The notes under the pieces were generated by a model. It had not been told where the DNA came from. It worked only from the letters and a program-made list of their open reading frames with translations, and ran no database searches. The position numbers were made by a program, and so were the translations under genes. Below are positions 24,598 through 33,484 of a stretch of 42,368 bases of DNA, piece by piece (positions within the stretch are counted from its first letter, which is position 1; each line of letters begins with the position of its first letter). Source of the stretch: Pirellulales bacterium (GTDB lineage: Bacteria > Planctomycetota > Planctomycetia > Pirellulales > JACPPG01); NCBI GenBank assembly GCA_036490175.1, contig DASXEJ010000314.1, positions 1 to 42,368 of the forward strand, written 5' to 3'.

Positions 24598-25488
24598 ATG
24601 AGACGGTTGGCTGCATTATTTTTATTTGCTGCGCTGCTGCTGTTAGCTCCCTACACGCAGTGGGTTCATGGGCAAACGATATCGGACACGGACTCCGCCG
24701 AGCACACACGTGGAATCACCGTATCGGGAAGCGGCGAAGTGCGGGCCAAACCCAACATGATTGAAGTGCAACTCCGTTCGGCGGCCAAGGCGGAATTGAC
24801 CGGCGACGCCATTGTCAAATATCGCGACGCCAAGAAACGAACCCTGTCGGCCTTCACGGGTCTGAAGATCGAGAACATCGAAATCGAAGAGGAAGGTCTG
24901 TCGATCACGCCTGGTAATGCCGCCGAAATGATGCAGATGATGTGGCGCGGCATGGCCAATACGGCATCGAAAACGCAGATCGAGTTGGCCAGTACGCTGA
25001 CGGTGCGTCTCAAGGGTATCGACACTCTCACCCCGGAAGAGATGACTGAAACCATTGGAAAGATCTTGGACGTCGCGCAAGATTCCGGTGCCACGGTGGG
25101 GCCATCGCAAGAGGAAGCCGCTATGGCCCGTTGGAACGGTCGCATGCAGCACGGCGGCATTGTGAAGTTCGTTCTTAACGACATCGCCGAGATTCGCGAG
25201 AAGGCCTATGCCAAAGCTGCCGAGGATGCGCGCACGCGCGCCACACGGCAGGCCAAGCTGTTTGGCGTCGAACTGGGGGACATCGTCAACGTCCAAGAAG
25301 TTTTTGTATCGGGGGACAACAACAACTCTTCGCGGCAGTTCAACCCTTGGTATTACGACGGACCGTCCGACAATAATGAGAAAGCATCGCGGATCACTTC
25401 GGATTCGCTGACCGAGATTCCGTTTCGCGTGAAGTTGCTGGTTCGTTTCGGGATTCGCCCGGCCGCAGCCAAGGCCGGCGCCGACTAA
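24598..25488 (+). CDS. SIMPL-domain (DUF541) exported protein
   Basis: Exported protein of about 296 residues containing a SIMPL/DUF541 domain. The signal peptide is MRRLAALFLFAALLLLAPY, ending near VHGQ. The domain opens with the diagnostic ITVSGSGEVRAKPNMIEVQL and continues through VKYRDAKKRTLSAFTGL and AEIREKAYAKAAEDARTRA to LGDIVNVQEV. SIMPL proteins are periplasmic or outer-membrane-linked with poorly known stress or signalling roles. A short Asn/Ser-rich insert (SGDNNNSSRQFNPWYYDG) precedes the final strand. The frame is open from 24508, but the ATG at 24598 has GAGG at a good distance and begins the signal peptide, so I chose it. It lies 86 bases after the propeller gene and 33 before the toroid gene. 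Confidence 0.87.
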   Translation: MRRLAALFLFAALLLLAPYTQWVHGQTISDTDSAEHTRGITVSGSGEVRAKPNMIEVQLRSAAKAELTGDAIVKYRDAKKRTLSAFTGLKIENIEIEEEGLSITPGNAAEMMQMMWRGMANTASKTQIELASTLTVRLKGIDTLTPEEMTETIGKILDVAQDSGATVGPSQEEAAMARWNGRMQHGGIVKFVLNDIAEIREKAYAKAAEDARTRATRQAKLFGVELGDIVNVQEVFVSGDNNNSSRQFNPWYYDGPSDNNEKASRITSDSLTEIPFRVKLLVRFGIRPAAAKAGAD

Positions 25489-25521
25489 ATAGACCAATCG
25501 TGCGAGTAAGGAGGCTTATCG

Positions 25522-26649
25522 ATGACATTACTGCGCTTTGATTCGCGGGGATTTGCCCGCTTGATCGCGCGCGTACTGACACGATGCCTCCCAACGCATC
25601 AGCTTCGAACACCGGCCACCGTGGCATTGCTCAACCTGGCAATAGTTTTGGCAAGCGGTCGAGGGGCTTGTGCCGACGAAGTCCTACCCAAACATGTCAA
25701 CGCGGACACGATCAAGGCAGTTCGTGCAGGGCTAGACCATTTGGCTACCACGCAAGGGAGTGACGGTGCCTGGGGAGACGCCGGGGGGCGCGCTTATCCT
25801 GTGGCCGTTTCTTCATTGGCGGGTATGGCCTTTCTGGCACATGGCAACACACCCACCCGCGGTCGCTACGCACCGCAAATACAAGCCACGATCGAATATC
25901 TGCTGAAATGTGCCCAGCCCTCGGGATTGCTCACCGGCCCGGGCCAGGATTCCGGTCAACCAATGCACGGCCACGGCTTTGCAATGATGTTTCTGTCGTG
26001 CGTATACGGCATGGAGACGAAGGAGTCTACCCGCGCGCGAATCAAGGAAGTCGTGCAGAATGCCGTCGAGCTAACGGCCAAGGGACAAAGCGGCGCCGGG
26101 GGCTGGACCTACATCCCGGGTGCCGGCGATGAAGGTTCCGTCACGGTGACTCAGGTGCAAGGACTTCGCGCTGCGCACAATGCTGGCTTCAGCGTCCCAC
26201 GGGGCACGATAGAACAGGCCGTGCATTACATCGAGCGGTGCAGCACGCCCGAGGGGGGAATTTGCTACTCGCTCAGCAGTGGCGGCGGGCCCCGTTTGGC
26301 CATCTCGGCCGCGGCTGTCGCCACACTTTACAACGCCGGCGAGTACGACGCCCCTGTGGCCGAGCGTTGCCTGGAATACGTCTGGCAGAACTTCAAGGCG
26401 ACCAACGGTTGGAGCAAAGGGGGCGGCCACGATTTCTATTGCCAGCTGTACGCCTCGCAAGGCTTCTACATGGCGGGGGACCAGTACTGGGACGAGTACT
26501 TCCCCGGCATGCGCGACGAGCTCTTGAAGAAGCAGGACAAAGGTGATGGTTCCTGGCCAGGAGATTTCATCGGCAAATCGTACGGAACGTCCATCGCAGT
26601 GATCATTCTCCAGCTACCTTACAAATATTTGCCTGTCTTCCAACGTTGA
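25522..26649 (+). CDS. Squalene-cyclase/prenyltransferase-like alpha-alpha toroid protein, exported
   Basis: Protein of 375 residues with an alpha/alpha toroid fold like squalene-hopene cyclase and prenyltransferase beta subunits. A long N-terminal region with a hydrophobic segment ([19 protein letters not shown], about 33-51) suggests export. Repeats carry Gly/Trp turns: [40 protein letters not shown] and [11 protein letters not shown], and the C-terminus is [20 protein letters not shown]. The cyclase DxDD acid motif is absent, so terpene cyclisation is unlikely; a binding or protease-inhibitor-like toroid role is possible. The ATG at 25522 follows a perfect AAGGAGG (25508-25514). It is 13 bases upstream of the MoxR gene, a linkage I associate with planctomycetes. 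Confidence 0.85.
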   Translation: MTLLRFDSRGFARLIARVLTRCLPTHQLRTPATVALLNLAIVLASGRGACADEVLPKHVNADTIKAVRAGLDHLATTQGSDGAWGDAGGRAYPVAVSSLAGMAFLAHGNTPTRGRYAPQIQATIEYLLKCAQPSGLLTGPGQDSGQPMHGHGFAMMFLSCVYGMETKESTRARIKEVVQNAVELTAKGQSGAGGWTYIPGAGDEGSVTVTQVQGLRAAHNAGFSVPRGTIEQAVHYIERCSTPEGGICYSLSSGGGPRLAISAAAVATLYNAGEYDAPVAERCLEYVWQNFKATNGWSKGGGHDFYCQLYASQGFYMAGDQYWDEYFPGMRDELLKKQDKGDGSWPGDFIGKSYGTSIAVIILQLPYKYLPVFQR

Positions 26650-26662
26650 ACGAGAGACTCCT

Positions 26663-27736
26663 GTGATCGACCAAGCAACCGCGACCGACGCCCAAGTCAT
26701 CGACGCCGACCTCGCCGGACTGGAAAAACTGCGCACAGCGCACAAATCCTTACGCGAACAAATCGCGCGAGTCATCGTCGGCCAAGACGAAGTGATCGAT
26801 CAGTTAATGATCAGCATATTTGCTCGCGGCCATTGCATGCTGGAAGGCGTGCCTGGGCTGGCCAAGACCTTGATGGTCAGCACGTTGGCCGAATGCCTAT
26901 CGTTGGACTTTCACCGCATTCAATTCACGCCAGACCTGATGCCCAGCGACATTACCGGCACGGAAGTCCTGCAAGAGGACCGCTCGACCGGGGCGCGCGA
27001 GCTGCGCTACGTCCCGGGCCCGATATTCGCCAACGTCGTCCTGGCCGACGAAATCAATCGCACGCCTCCGAAGACGCAAGCAGCCTTGCTCGAGGCCATG
27101 CAAGAGCGCCATGTGTCGGCCGGCGGCCATCGGCATCATTTGCCCGACCCGTTTTTCGTGCTGGCGACTCAGAACCCTATTGAACAAGAAGGTACGTACC
27201 CCCTTCCCGAAGCGCAACTCGATCGCTTCCTGTTCAAAGTTTTCGTCGGCTATCCTTCGCCGGACGAAGAGCGAAAAATCTACCGAATGACTACGGGCGG
27301 ACAGCCGCAGGCAGTGACCAAAGTGCTCGCCGGTCACGAAATACCCGAGCTGCAGTCGCTCGTGCGGCGTGTGCCGGTCTCGGACCATTGCCTGGATTAT
27401 GCCATGGCGCTCGTGCGTTCGACGCGCGCTGGAGAGCCCAACGCGCCGGCCTACGCGTCAAAATGGATCGCCTGGGGCGCAGGGCCGAGGGCCGGCCAGG
27501 CACTGATCCTCACCTCCAAAGCGCGGGCCGCGCTCGAGGGCCGTTCGAGCGTCACGATCGAAGATATTCGCGCAGTCGCGCCTCCCGTACTTCGTCACCG
27601 CCTCGTGACGACCTATGCGGCGCAGGCCGAGGGACATTCGTCAGATTCAATCATCGCCAAGCTGCTGGACGACGTTCCCGTCCGGCCAGGAGTAGCAGAG
27701 GTCGATGGACAAGTCGCCCAAGTATTCCGATCCTGA
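26663..27736 (+). CDS. MoxR-family AAA+ ATPase
   Basis: Cytoplasmic AAA+ ATPase of 357 residues, of the MoxR type that works as a chaperone together with VWA-domain partners. It starts with GTG at 26663. Walker A is GVPGLAKT (62-69), Walker [10 protein letters not shown] (Asp129, Glu130), sensor-1 FVLATQNP, followed by [20 protein letters not shown], a highly characteristic MoxR stretch. The C-terminal lid includes [19 protein letters not shown] and [16 protein letters not shown]. The next gene, DUF58, begins 32 bases before this stop, which suggests coupled translation. MoxR, DUF58 and VWA neighbours are a known combination. The client here is unknown. Confidence 0.96.
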   Translation: MIDQATATDAQVIDADLAGLEKLRTAHKSLREQIARVIVGQDEVIDQLMISIFARGHCMLEGVPGLAKTLMVSTLAECLSLDFHRIQFTPDLMPSDITGTEVLQEDRSTGARELRYVPGPIFANVVLADEINRTPPKTQAALLEAMQERHVSAGGHRHHLPDPFFVLATQNPIEQEGTYPLPEAQLDRFLFKVFVGYPSPDEERKIYRMTTGGQPQAVTKVLAGHEIPELQSLVRRVPVSDHCLDYAMALVRSTRAGEPNAPAYASKWIAWGAGPRAGQALILTSKARAALEGRSSVTIEDIRAVAPPVLRHRLVTTYAAQAEGHSSDSIIAKLLDDVPVRPGVAEVDGQVAQVFRS

Positions 27737-28625
27737 AGTCCTGGCGCGGATCGCGGGGCTGACTTTGCGTGCCCAGCACGTGGTCGAAGGGACCATCTCG
27801 GGCTTGCATCGCAGTCCGTTCCACGGCTTCAACGTAGAGTTCGCCGAGTACCGGGAATACTCGCCCGGAGACGATCTGCGCCGGTTGGACTGGCGCGTGC
27901 TAGGACGCACCGATCGCTATTACGTCAAGCAATTCGAAGAGGAAAGCAACCTGCGGGCCACGCTAGTAATGGATGCTAGCGCGTCGATGCGGTACGGCTC
28001 GGGCCAACTCACCAAATTCGATTACGGAGCCACGGTGGCCGCATCGCTGGCCACGTTGCTTGTCGACCAACGCGATCCCGTCGGCCTGGCACTATTCGAC
28101 AGTCAGCCCCGCAAAATCATCCCACCCGCCGCCACACAGGCACAACTGGCGCGAATCATCGGCGAATTGGAACAGTCGCAGCCCGATCGAGAGACCGAGC
28201 TAGGGCCCGTACTCGCCTCCCTCAGCGAGCAGCTCAGCGGCCGCGGTCTGATCATCATCATTTCCGATCTATTGACGGATCTGGACGCAGTCTACGACGG
28301 GCTGGCTCGGCTGCAATATCGTGGCAACGAGATCATGATACTACACGTTCTCGACGGCGACGAGATCGACCTGCCATTCAACGAGATGGTTCTGTTTCGC
28401 GACATCGAAGGGCAGGAAGAGCTGTACGCCGAGCCGTGGGCATTTCGCAAGGCCTACGGCGCGGCGATGCAGGAGTTCATCTCCGGCGTTCGCGATGCTT
28501 GCGGCAGCCGCGGCGTCGACTACCTGTTGCTTCGTACCGACGAAGAATTGGGCCGTTCACTTAGTCACTACCTACACGCCCGCGAACGTTTCCGCGGCAA
28601 GAAAAACTCCGGCCCCAAACGCTAA
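27705..28625 (+). CDS. DUF58 / VWA-like protein, MoxR partner
   Basis: Protein of 306 residues with the DUF58 signature [19 protein letters not shown] (about 45-63) followed by [11 protein letters not shown] and a VWA-like fold. The metal-ion-dependent adhesion site is intact at its first motif: MDASASM (Asp90, Ser92, Ser94). A later strand reads [14 protein letters not shown], typical of VWA domains. There is no membrane segment, so it is probably cytoplasmic, next to the ATPase. It overlaps the MoxR gene by 32 bases and is followed by a 179-base gap. Partner proteins of this type are thought to carry clients or membrane targets to MoxR. Confidence 0.94.
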   Translation: MDKSPKYSDPEVLARIAGLTLRAQHVVEGTISGLHRSPFHGFNVEFAEYREYSPGDDLRRLDWRVLGRTDRYYVKQFEEESNLRATLVMDASASMRYGSGQLTKFDYGATVAASLATLLVDQRDPVGLALFDSQPRKIIPPAATQAQLARIIGELEQSQPDRETELGPVLASLSEQLSGRGLIIIISDLLTDLDAVYDGLARLQYRGNEIMILHVLDGDEIDLPFNEMVLFRDIEGQEELYAEPWAFRKAYGAAMQEFISGVRDACGSRGVDYLLLRTDEELGRSLSHYLHARERFRGKKNSGPKR

Positions 28626-28804
28626 CGCGGGCCGGCTAGTGCGTGCCAACAAGCTGGGCGAAACGCGGACATGTTCAAACCAACCCAATCACTGGTAAAG
28701 CCTGCGGCTCCAAGCCCGCACCGTTTGGTTCCAAGGCTGGCTAACGCCCCCAGCCTTTCGCACCTTCGTCCTTCGGCATTCCGCGCGCTCACGAGGGTCC
28801 CCCA

Positions 28805-30964
28805 GTGAGCGGAATCTCTTTTCTCAACGCGCCGCTGCTTTGGGGGTTGGCTCTCGCCACGATCCCCATCCTGATTCATTTGTTGTTTCGCAGGCGATTT
28901 CGTCGCGTCGACTGGGCCCCGATGCGCTATCTGAAACTGTCGATTCAGAAGAATCGCCGTCGGTATCGGGTCGAGCAATTGCTGCTGCTATTGCTGCGAA
29001 CCGCCATAGTCCTGGCGATGTTCTTCATGCTCTCCCGCCCCGTAATGCATGCTGAAGGTCTCGCCGGTTGGCTGGCCGGGCGGAGTCGCACCAGCCAACT
29101 ACTCGTTATCGACGACTCGCTCAGTATGGGCTTCCGCGACACGGGAAGGTCGGCCTTTGATCGTGCGTCCGAATTGGCTCGGGAGCTCGTCAATCATGTC
29201 GGCCCGCAAGACCGGTTTACGCTGGTCGTCGCTTCGCGGCCGCAACAGCCGGTGCTGCGCGAGGTCGAGGTGCAAAACGCCAACGAAATTCAACAATTAA
29301 TCGCCGATCAGCCAATTTCCGACTCGTTTGTCGCTTGGAAGTCTGTGTTGGAAGCCGTCGACGAGCTTGTCAATTCGGGCACCTTTCCGATTCGCGAAGT
29401 GACACTGATTACGGACCTGCGGCGTGCTGGTTGGAATGACGAAGTCGCCCAGTTGGGGGACCATTGGGCAGATTCCCAGGTGCGACTGCGCATTTTCGAC
29501 GTGGGGAGCGAGCAAACAGAGAACGTCGCGCTGGCCGAGCTGCGGCAGGTCGATCGTGTATCACTGGCGGGTGCCCCGGCTCTTTATGAAGCAGTGATTC
29601 GCAATCAAACGTCTCAGGATCTCAGCGGCGTTGAAGCCTCGCTCTCGGTCGACGGAAAGCCGACGTTGGTTCGCCTTCCCACGATCATCCCGGGTGGTAC
29701 AGCTCAAATGCCGTTGCTGGCGACATTGCAAGAATCAGGCCTGCATCATCTGTCGTTCAAATTGCCCCAAGACGATTTTGCAGGCGATGACGAGCGATTC
29801 ACGATCACAAAGACGCAAGCCCGTTTGCGAATCGTATTGGTCGACGGTGAGCCATCAAGCGAGCCGTTGGCGGGTGAGGTGGATTTTCTGGCCCTGGCCA
29901 TGTCGCTAGGGGTTGGCGACGCCGACGCGTTCCAGGTCGAAATAGTTACGGATGCGGATCTGACATCTGTTCTTGCCGCGGCCCCTGATCTGCTGGTTTT
30001 GGGCAACGTTGTCAGTCTCTCGGCTGCTCAGGCCGACGAATTAGAGCGTCAGGTCCGTGCCGGAATGGGCCTGATGGTGTTCGTGGGGGATCAGGTGGAT
30101 TCGAGCAACTATAACCAATTGCTATATAAGTCGGGCGCGGGCCTGCTCCCGGCAGCACTCGATCTGCCTATTGATGAAGAACTCAGCGGGCTGATTGTCG
30201 AACCAGCGATCGACGGTCCGCTAACTGCACTATTGCAACTAAGGCCGGCAGTTCTGGAACGAATCCGTATCCGCAAGTGGTATCAGCTGTCTGCGACCGA
30301 GCAAACAGATGCGCGCGTGCTGGCTCGTTGGAACAATGCCGGCACAGCGCCCGCGGTGCTGGAAAAGAAATTTGGCGCCGGTAGCGTCTTGTTGTGGACT
30401 GTATCGGCCGATCGTCAGTGGAGCGACTGGCCAACGGACCCCAGCTACGTGCTGGCGATGCGCGAAGCCGCGGCGGGTATCGCCCGCACTGACGCCGGAT
30501 TGCGTCAACTCACAGCCGGCGAGACGCTGCGGTATCCGTTGGCCAAACGAGACGTGGCGACCGCGCCCACGGTCGAGATACCGCACGGTACGGCGCCAGA
30601 GCCTTTGGCCATCGACATCGACCGCAGCGATCCGGCAGCTGGCGAACGACAGGTGTTGACCTATACCGACACGCGGCGAGCGGGCCTTTACCGCCTCAAT
30701 TGGAAGGATGCCAAGGGACAGGCACAAACCGAGTTGATTGCGGTCAATCCCGACGCGCGCGAGAGTGAGCTGGAACGTATTCCAGCCGATCAGTTGCGCG
30801 CGTCTTGGGGGCGGCTGCAACCCGAGATAATTGTCGGCAAATCTGGTGGCGACAGTCCGATCGCCGTGCGCGGCAGGGAAATATGGCGGTCGTTGGCCTC
30901 CGGGTTGCTCGCCATGCTGTTGGTCGAGACGTGTTTTGCCACCTGGTGTGGTCGACAACGCTGA
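28805..30964 (+). CDS. BatA-like membrane protein with VWA domain
   Basis: Membrane protein of 719 residues starting with GTG at 28805 after a GAGGG site. The N-terminus is the BatA-type double membrane segment: FLNAPLLWGLALATIPILIH (7-26), RRRFRRVDWAPMRYL, then LLLLLLRTAIVLAMFFML (59-76). A VWA domain follows with an intact VIDDSLSM (Asp103, Ser105, Ser107). Residues of about 240-330 look like an Ig-like beta domain. About 335-440 resembles the glutamine-amidotransferase-like fold often found in these proteins (RLRIVLVDGEPSS). A final membrane helix (LASGLLAMLLVETCFATW) is near the end. The large middle is predicted to be outside the cytoplasm. It is part of the MoxR run. Confidence 0.9.
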   Translation: MSGISFLNAPLLWGLALATIPILIHLLFRRRFRRVDWAPMRYLKLSIQKNRRRYRVEQLLLLLLRTAIVLAMFFMLSRPVMHAEGLAGWLAGRSRTSQLLVIDDSLSMGFRDTGRSAFDRASELARELVNHVGPQDRFTLVVASRPQQPVLREVEVQNANEIQQLIADQPISDSFVAWKSVLEAVDELVNSGTFPIREVTLITDLRRAGWNDEVAQLGDHWADSQVRLRIFDVGSEQTENVALAELRQVDRVSLAGAPALYEAVIRNQTSQDLSGVEASLSVDGKPTLVRLPTIIPGGTAQMPLLATLQESGLHHLSFKLPQDDFAGDDERFTITKTQARLRIVLVDGEPSSEPLAGEVDFLALAMSLGVGDADAFQVEIVTDADLTSVLAAAPDLLVLGNVVSLSAAQADELERQVRAGMGLMVFVGDQVDSSNYNQLLYKSGAGLLPAALDLPIDEELSGLIVEPAIDGPLTALLQLRPAVLERIRIRKWYQLSATEQTDARVLARWNNAGTAPAVLEKKFGAGSVLLWTVSADRQWSDWPTDPSYVLAMREAAAGIARTDAGLRQLTAGETLRYPLAKRDVATAPTVEIPHGTAPEPLAIDIDRSDPAAGERQVLTYTDTRRAGLYRLNWKDAKGQAQTELIAVNPDARESELERIPADQLRASWGRLQPEIIVGKSGGDSPIAVRGREIWRSLASGLLAMLLVETCFATWCGRQR

Positions 30965-31006
30965 CTCTTGAGCTGTGTGTTTCGTGTATCGCGAAATGGA
31001 AAGCGT

Positions 31007-33469
31007 ATGAGCAAGTTTCTCGCCTGGCTGCTGGGAATGGAAGCGACTCCCGAGTCGCTCGCCGGCGGTCGGTGGTCGCTCGAACTGCAATCGCTGCCCG
31101 AAGGGGGCTGGGCGGTGCTCGCGCTTGCTACTGCGATCGGAGGCGTCGCGGGAATCTGGTGGCTCTACCGCATCGAGGGACGCTCGCTCGGCATTCGACG
31201 ACGGTTGATCCTAGCCGCGCTGCGCGGACTGGTGCTTGCGGGTGTGGTACTGATGCTCTTGGAAGCCGTGCTCGTCATTACGCAACAAGAATTCGTCGAT
31301 TCGCATCTGTCCCTACTGGTCGACAAATCGGAAAGCATGTCGCTCACGGATCCCTATACCAATGAGGATCTCGCTCGCCAAACCGCGCGCAGCGTCGAAT
31401 TGGTTTCGTCTGAAGGCCAGGCTGATGTGACGGCACTCCGCCAGCGTAGCCGCATCGACCTGGCGGCCCGGTCGATTGACAAGTTGGCCGAGCCGCTTGC
31501 CAACGGTCGCGCGCTATCGATGTACAGCTTTTCGTCGAGCCTCGAGCCCCTTGATCCGGGAGTTGCCACGCTGGCCGAAGCACTTAAGCCCACCGGCAGG
31601 GTAACCGGCATCGGCGACGCGTTGAAGAACGCCTTGGCTTTGCACAGGGGGCATCCCCTGGCGGGCCTGTTGCTGCTCAGCGATGGCCGTTCCAACACAG
31701 GGGATGATCCGCGCAAAATCGCGGAACAGGCAGGCAAGCTGGGCGTGCCCATCAACGTTCTGGCCATTGGCACCGAGGAACCTCCTCGCAACGCGCGGCT
31801 GGTTGAAATAGCCGTCAGTCCGGTCGTCTTTGTGCGCGATCCGGCCGAGATCGGCGTCTTGGTCGAAGCGCATGGGCTGCAAGGCGCCACCGGCATTGTC
31901 ACACTCGAGCAACGCACCGAAGGAGGCGCGTGGACCGAAGTGCGCAGTGAGGAAATCACGCTGGGAGAAACGGGCACCGTCGAGCGCGTGCCATTCCGTT
32001 TTACTCCGGAACAGGCCGGCCAGTACGATTTTCGTGCCCGTATCGCAGATGTCGGGCCGGAATTGAGCGACACCGACAACGAAGCGATCGCCACGGTAAA
32101 GGTGATTCGTCAGAAGATTCGCGTCTTGCTGATTGCCAGCGAACCTTCGCCCGAGGTGCAGTTCTTGCGCAACGCGCTATTGCGCGATAAAGGTCTGGAA
32201 TTCGCCTCCTGGTTGCAAAGCGCTGGCGACGGCTATGAACATATTGGCCATCGCCCCATTCGCCGGCTGCCAGCAACTCAGCAAGAGCTGAATCAGTACG
32301 ACGTGCTGCTGCTGGTCGATCCCGACCTGCGACAACTCGATGCCGCCTGGCCCGAGATGCTGACCAAGTTCGTCGGCGATGCCGGGGGCGGCCTGATCTA
32401 TGTTGCCGGCGAGCTGAATTCGCAGAAGCTTCTCAACGCCAGCAGCACGCCTAGTGACAGTGCCGGTCGGGTGGTCGACGCGTCATGGCTGAGCATCCTG
32501 CCCGTCGTACGTGACGCCGGTCTGTATCAGTCCGAGGCCGACGTACGGCTTAGCTCGCTAAATACTTACTCGTTGGAATTGACCAAGGAGGGAGGCGCGG
32601 ATCAGATCTTCCGCTTCGCCAACGATTCGAATCAGAATCGTGAAGTTCTGGCCAGCCTGCCCGGCATGTATTGGCATTTTCCCGTAACCAGAGCCAAGCC
32701 CGGGGCGACGGTGCTCGCGCACCATGGCGATCCGCGGATGCGGAACTCGTTCGGACGGCACGTGCTCATGGCCACGCATCTGTATGGCCCCGGCCGGACC
32801 GCGTTTCTCGGGTTCGATAGTACGTATCGCTGGCGATATTTGCACGAAGAATACTTCGACGGCTTCTGGGCACGCCTTATTGATCGTGTTGGGCGCAGCA
32901 AGGTTTTAGGAGGACGCTACCCGTTTACTTTGGCTACCGACAAGAGCGCCTATCGCGTCGGCGACCGTGTCGTGGTGCGTGCCGAATTGGTGGGTAGCGC
33001 CGACGAAATCTCGGGCATCACGCAATTGCGCGGCGAAGTCGAGCACGCAGGCGAGGCCCCCTCGCCGCTCGATCTGGAACAATTACCCGAATCGTCCAAT
33101 GTGCTCGAGGCCAGCTTTGTGGCCGAAGATGCCGGAGCTTACATGCTGAAAGTATTGCCCGCGACTTCAGGCGAAGCGACCACGGAACTTCGCCCGGCGA
33201 CATTGGCATTTCGGGTCGAGCCTCCGCAACAAGAATTTGACCAGCCGACGCTCGATCGTGCCTTGCTCGAGGACATTGCCAGCGCCTCAGGCGGACAGAT
33301 GTTTACACTCGCAAACCTATCGGATATTCCAGAAGCCTTTCAGGTAAAGCGCGTGCAGCGGTTGTCGGAGTACCGCAGCGAGGTGTGGGACGCACCGATC
33401 CTGTTTGGCGGGATTATGGTGTGCCTGGTCGCGGAATGGGTTTTGCGAAAATATTACCGAATGGCGTAG
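31007..33469 (+). CDS. Second membrane VWA protein with glutamine-amidotransferase-like domain
   Basis: Membrane protein of about 820 residues. Two N-terminal membrane segments (GWAVLALATAIGGVAGIWWL at 34-53 and ILAALRGLVLAGVVLMLLEA at 68-87) precede a VWA domain with an intact LVDKSESM (Asp106, Ser108, Ser110) and GLLLLSDGRSNTGD. A later region (about 370-640) resembles a class-I glutamine-amidotransferase-like fold (IRVLLIASEPSPEVQFLRNA, GGGLIYVAGE, GPGRTAFLGFDSTYRWRY) without a clear catalytic Cys. A last membrane helix (ILFGGIMVCLVAEWVLRKYY) closes the protein. The frame opens with TTG at 30968, but the ATG at 31007, preceded by GGAAAG, is the more likely start. It is 42 bases after the first VWA gene and 15 before the next. 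Confidence 0.9.
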   Translation: MSKFLAWLLGMEATPESLAGGRWSLELQSLPEGGWAVLALATAIGGVAGIWWLYRIEGRSLGIRRRLILAALRGLVLAGVVLMLLEAVLVITQQEFVDSHLSLLVDKSESMSLTDPYTNEDLARQTARSVELVSSEGQADVTALRQRSRIDLAARSIDKLAEPLANGRALSMYSFSSSLEPLDPGVATLAEALKPTGRVTGIGDALKNALALHRGHPLAGLLLLSDGRSNTGDDPRKIAEQAGKLGVPINVLAIGTEEPPRNARLVEIAVSPVVFVRDPAEIGVLVEAHGLQGATGIVTLEQRTEGGAWTEVRSEEITLGETGTVERVPFRFTPEQAGQYDFRARIADVGPELSDTDNEAIATVKVIRQKIRVLLIASEPSPEVQFLRNALLRDKGLEFASWLQSAGDGYEHIGHRPIRRLPATQQELNQYDVLLLVDPDLRQLDAAWPEMLTKFVGDAGGGLIYVAGELNSQKLLNASSTPSDSAGRVVDASWLSILPVVRDAGLYQSEADVRLSSLNTYSLELTKEGGADQIFRFANDSNQNREVLASLPGMYWHFPVTRAKPGATVLAHHGDPRMRNSFGRHVLMATHLYGPGRTAFLGFDSTYRWRYLHEEYFDGFWARLIDRVGRSKVLGGRYPFTLATDKSAYRVGDRVVVRAELVGSADEISGITQLRGEVEHAGEAPSPLDLEQLPESSNVLEASFVAEDAGAYMLKVLPATSGEATTELRPATLAFRVEPPQQEFDQPTLDRALLEDIASASGGQMFTLANLSDIPEAFQVKRVQRLSEYRSEVWDAPILFGGIMVCLVAEWVLRKYYRMA

Positions 33470-33484
33470 CGCAAGTAATAAACG

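Noticed and set aside
24643..25497. 284-codon open frame on the minus strand
   Set aside because: Antisense to the SIMPL gene, which has a signal peptide and a diagnostic domain.
30239..31090. 283-codon open frame on the minus strand
   Set aside because: Antisense across two VWA genes with no domain; typical shadow frame in GC-rich coding sequence.
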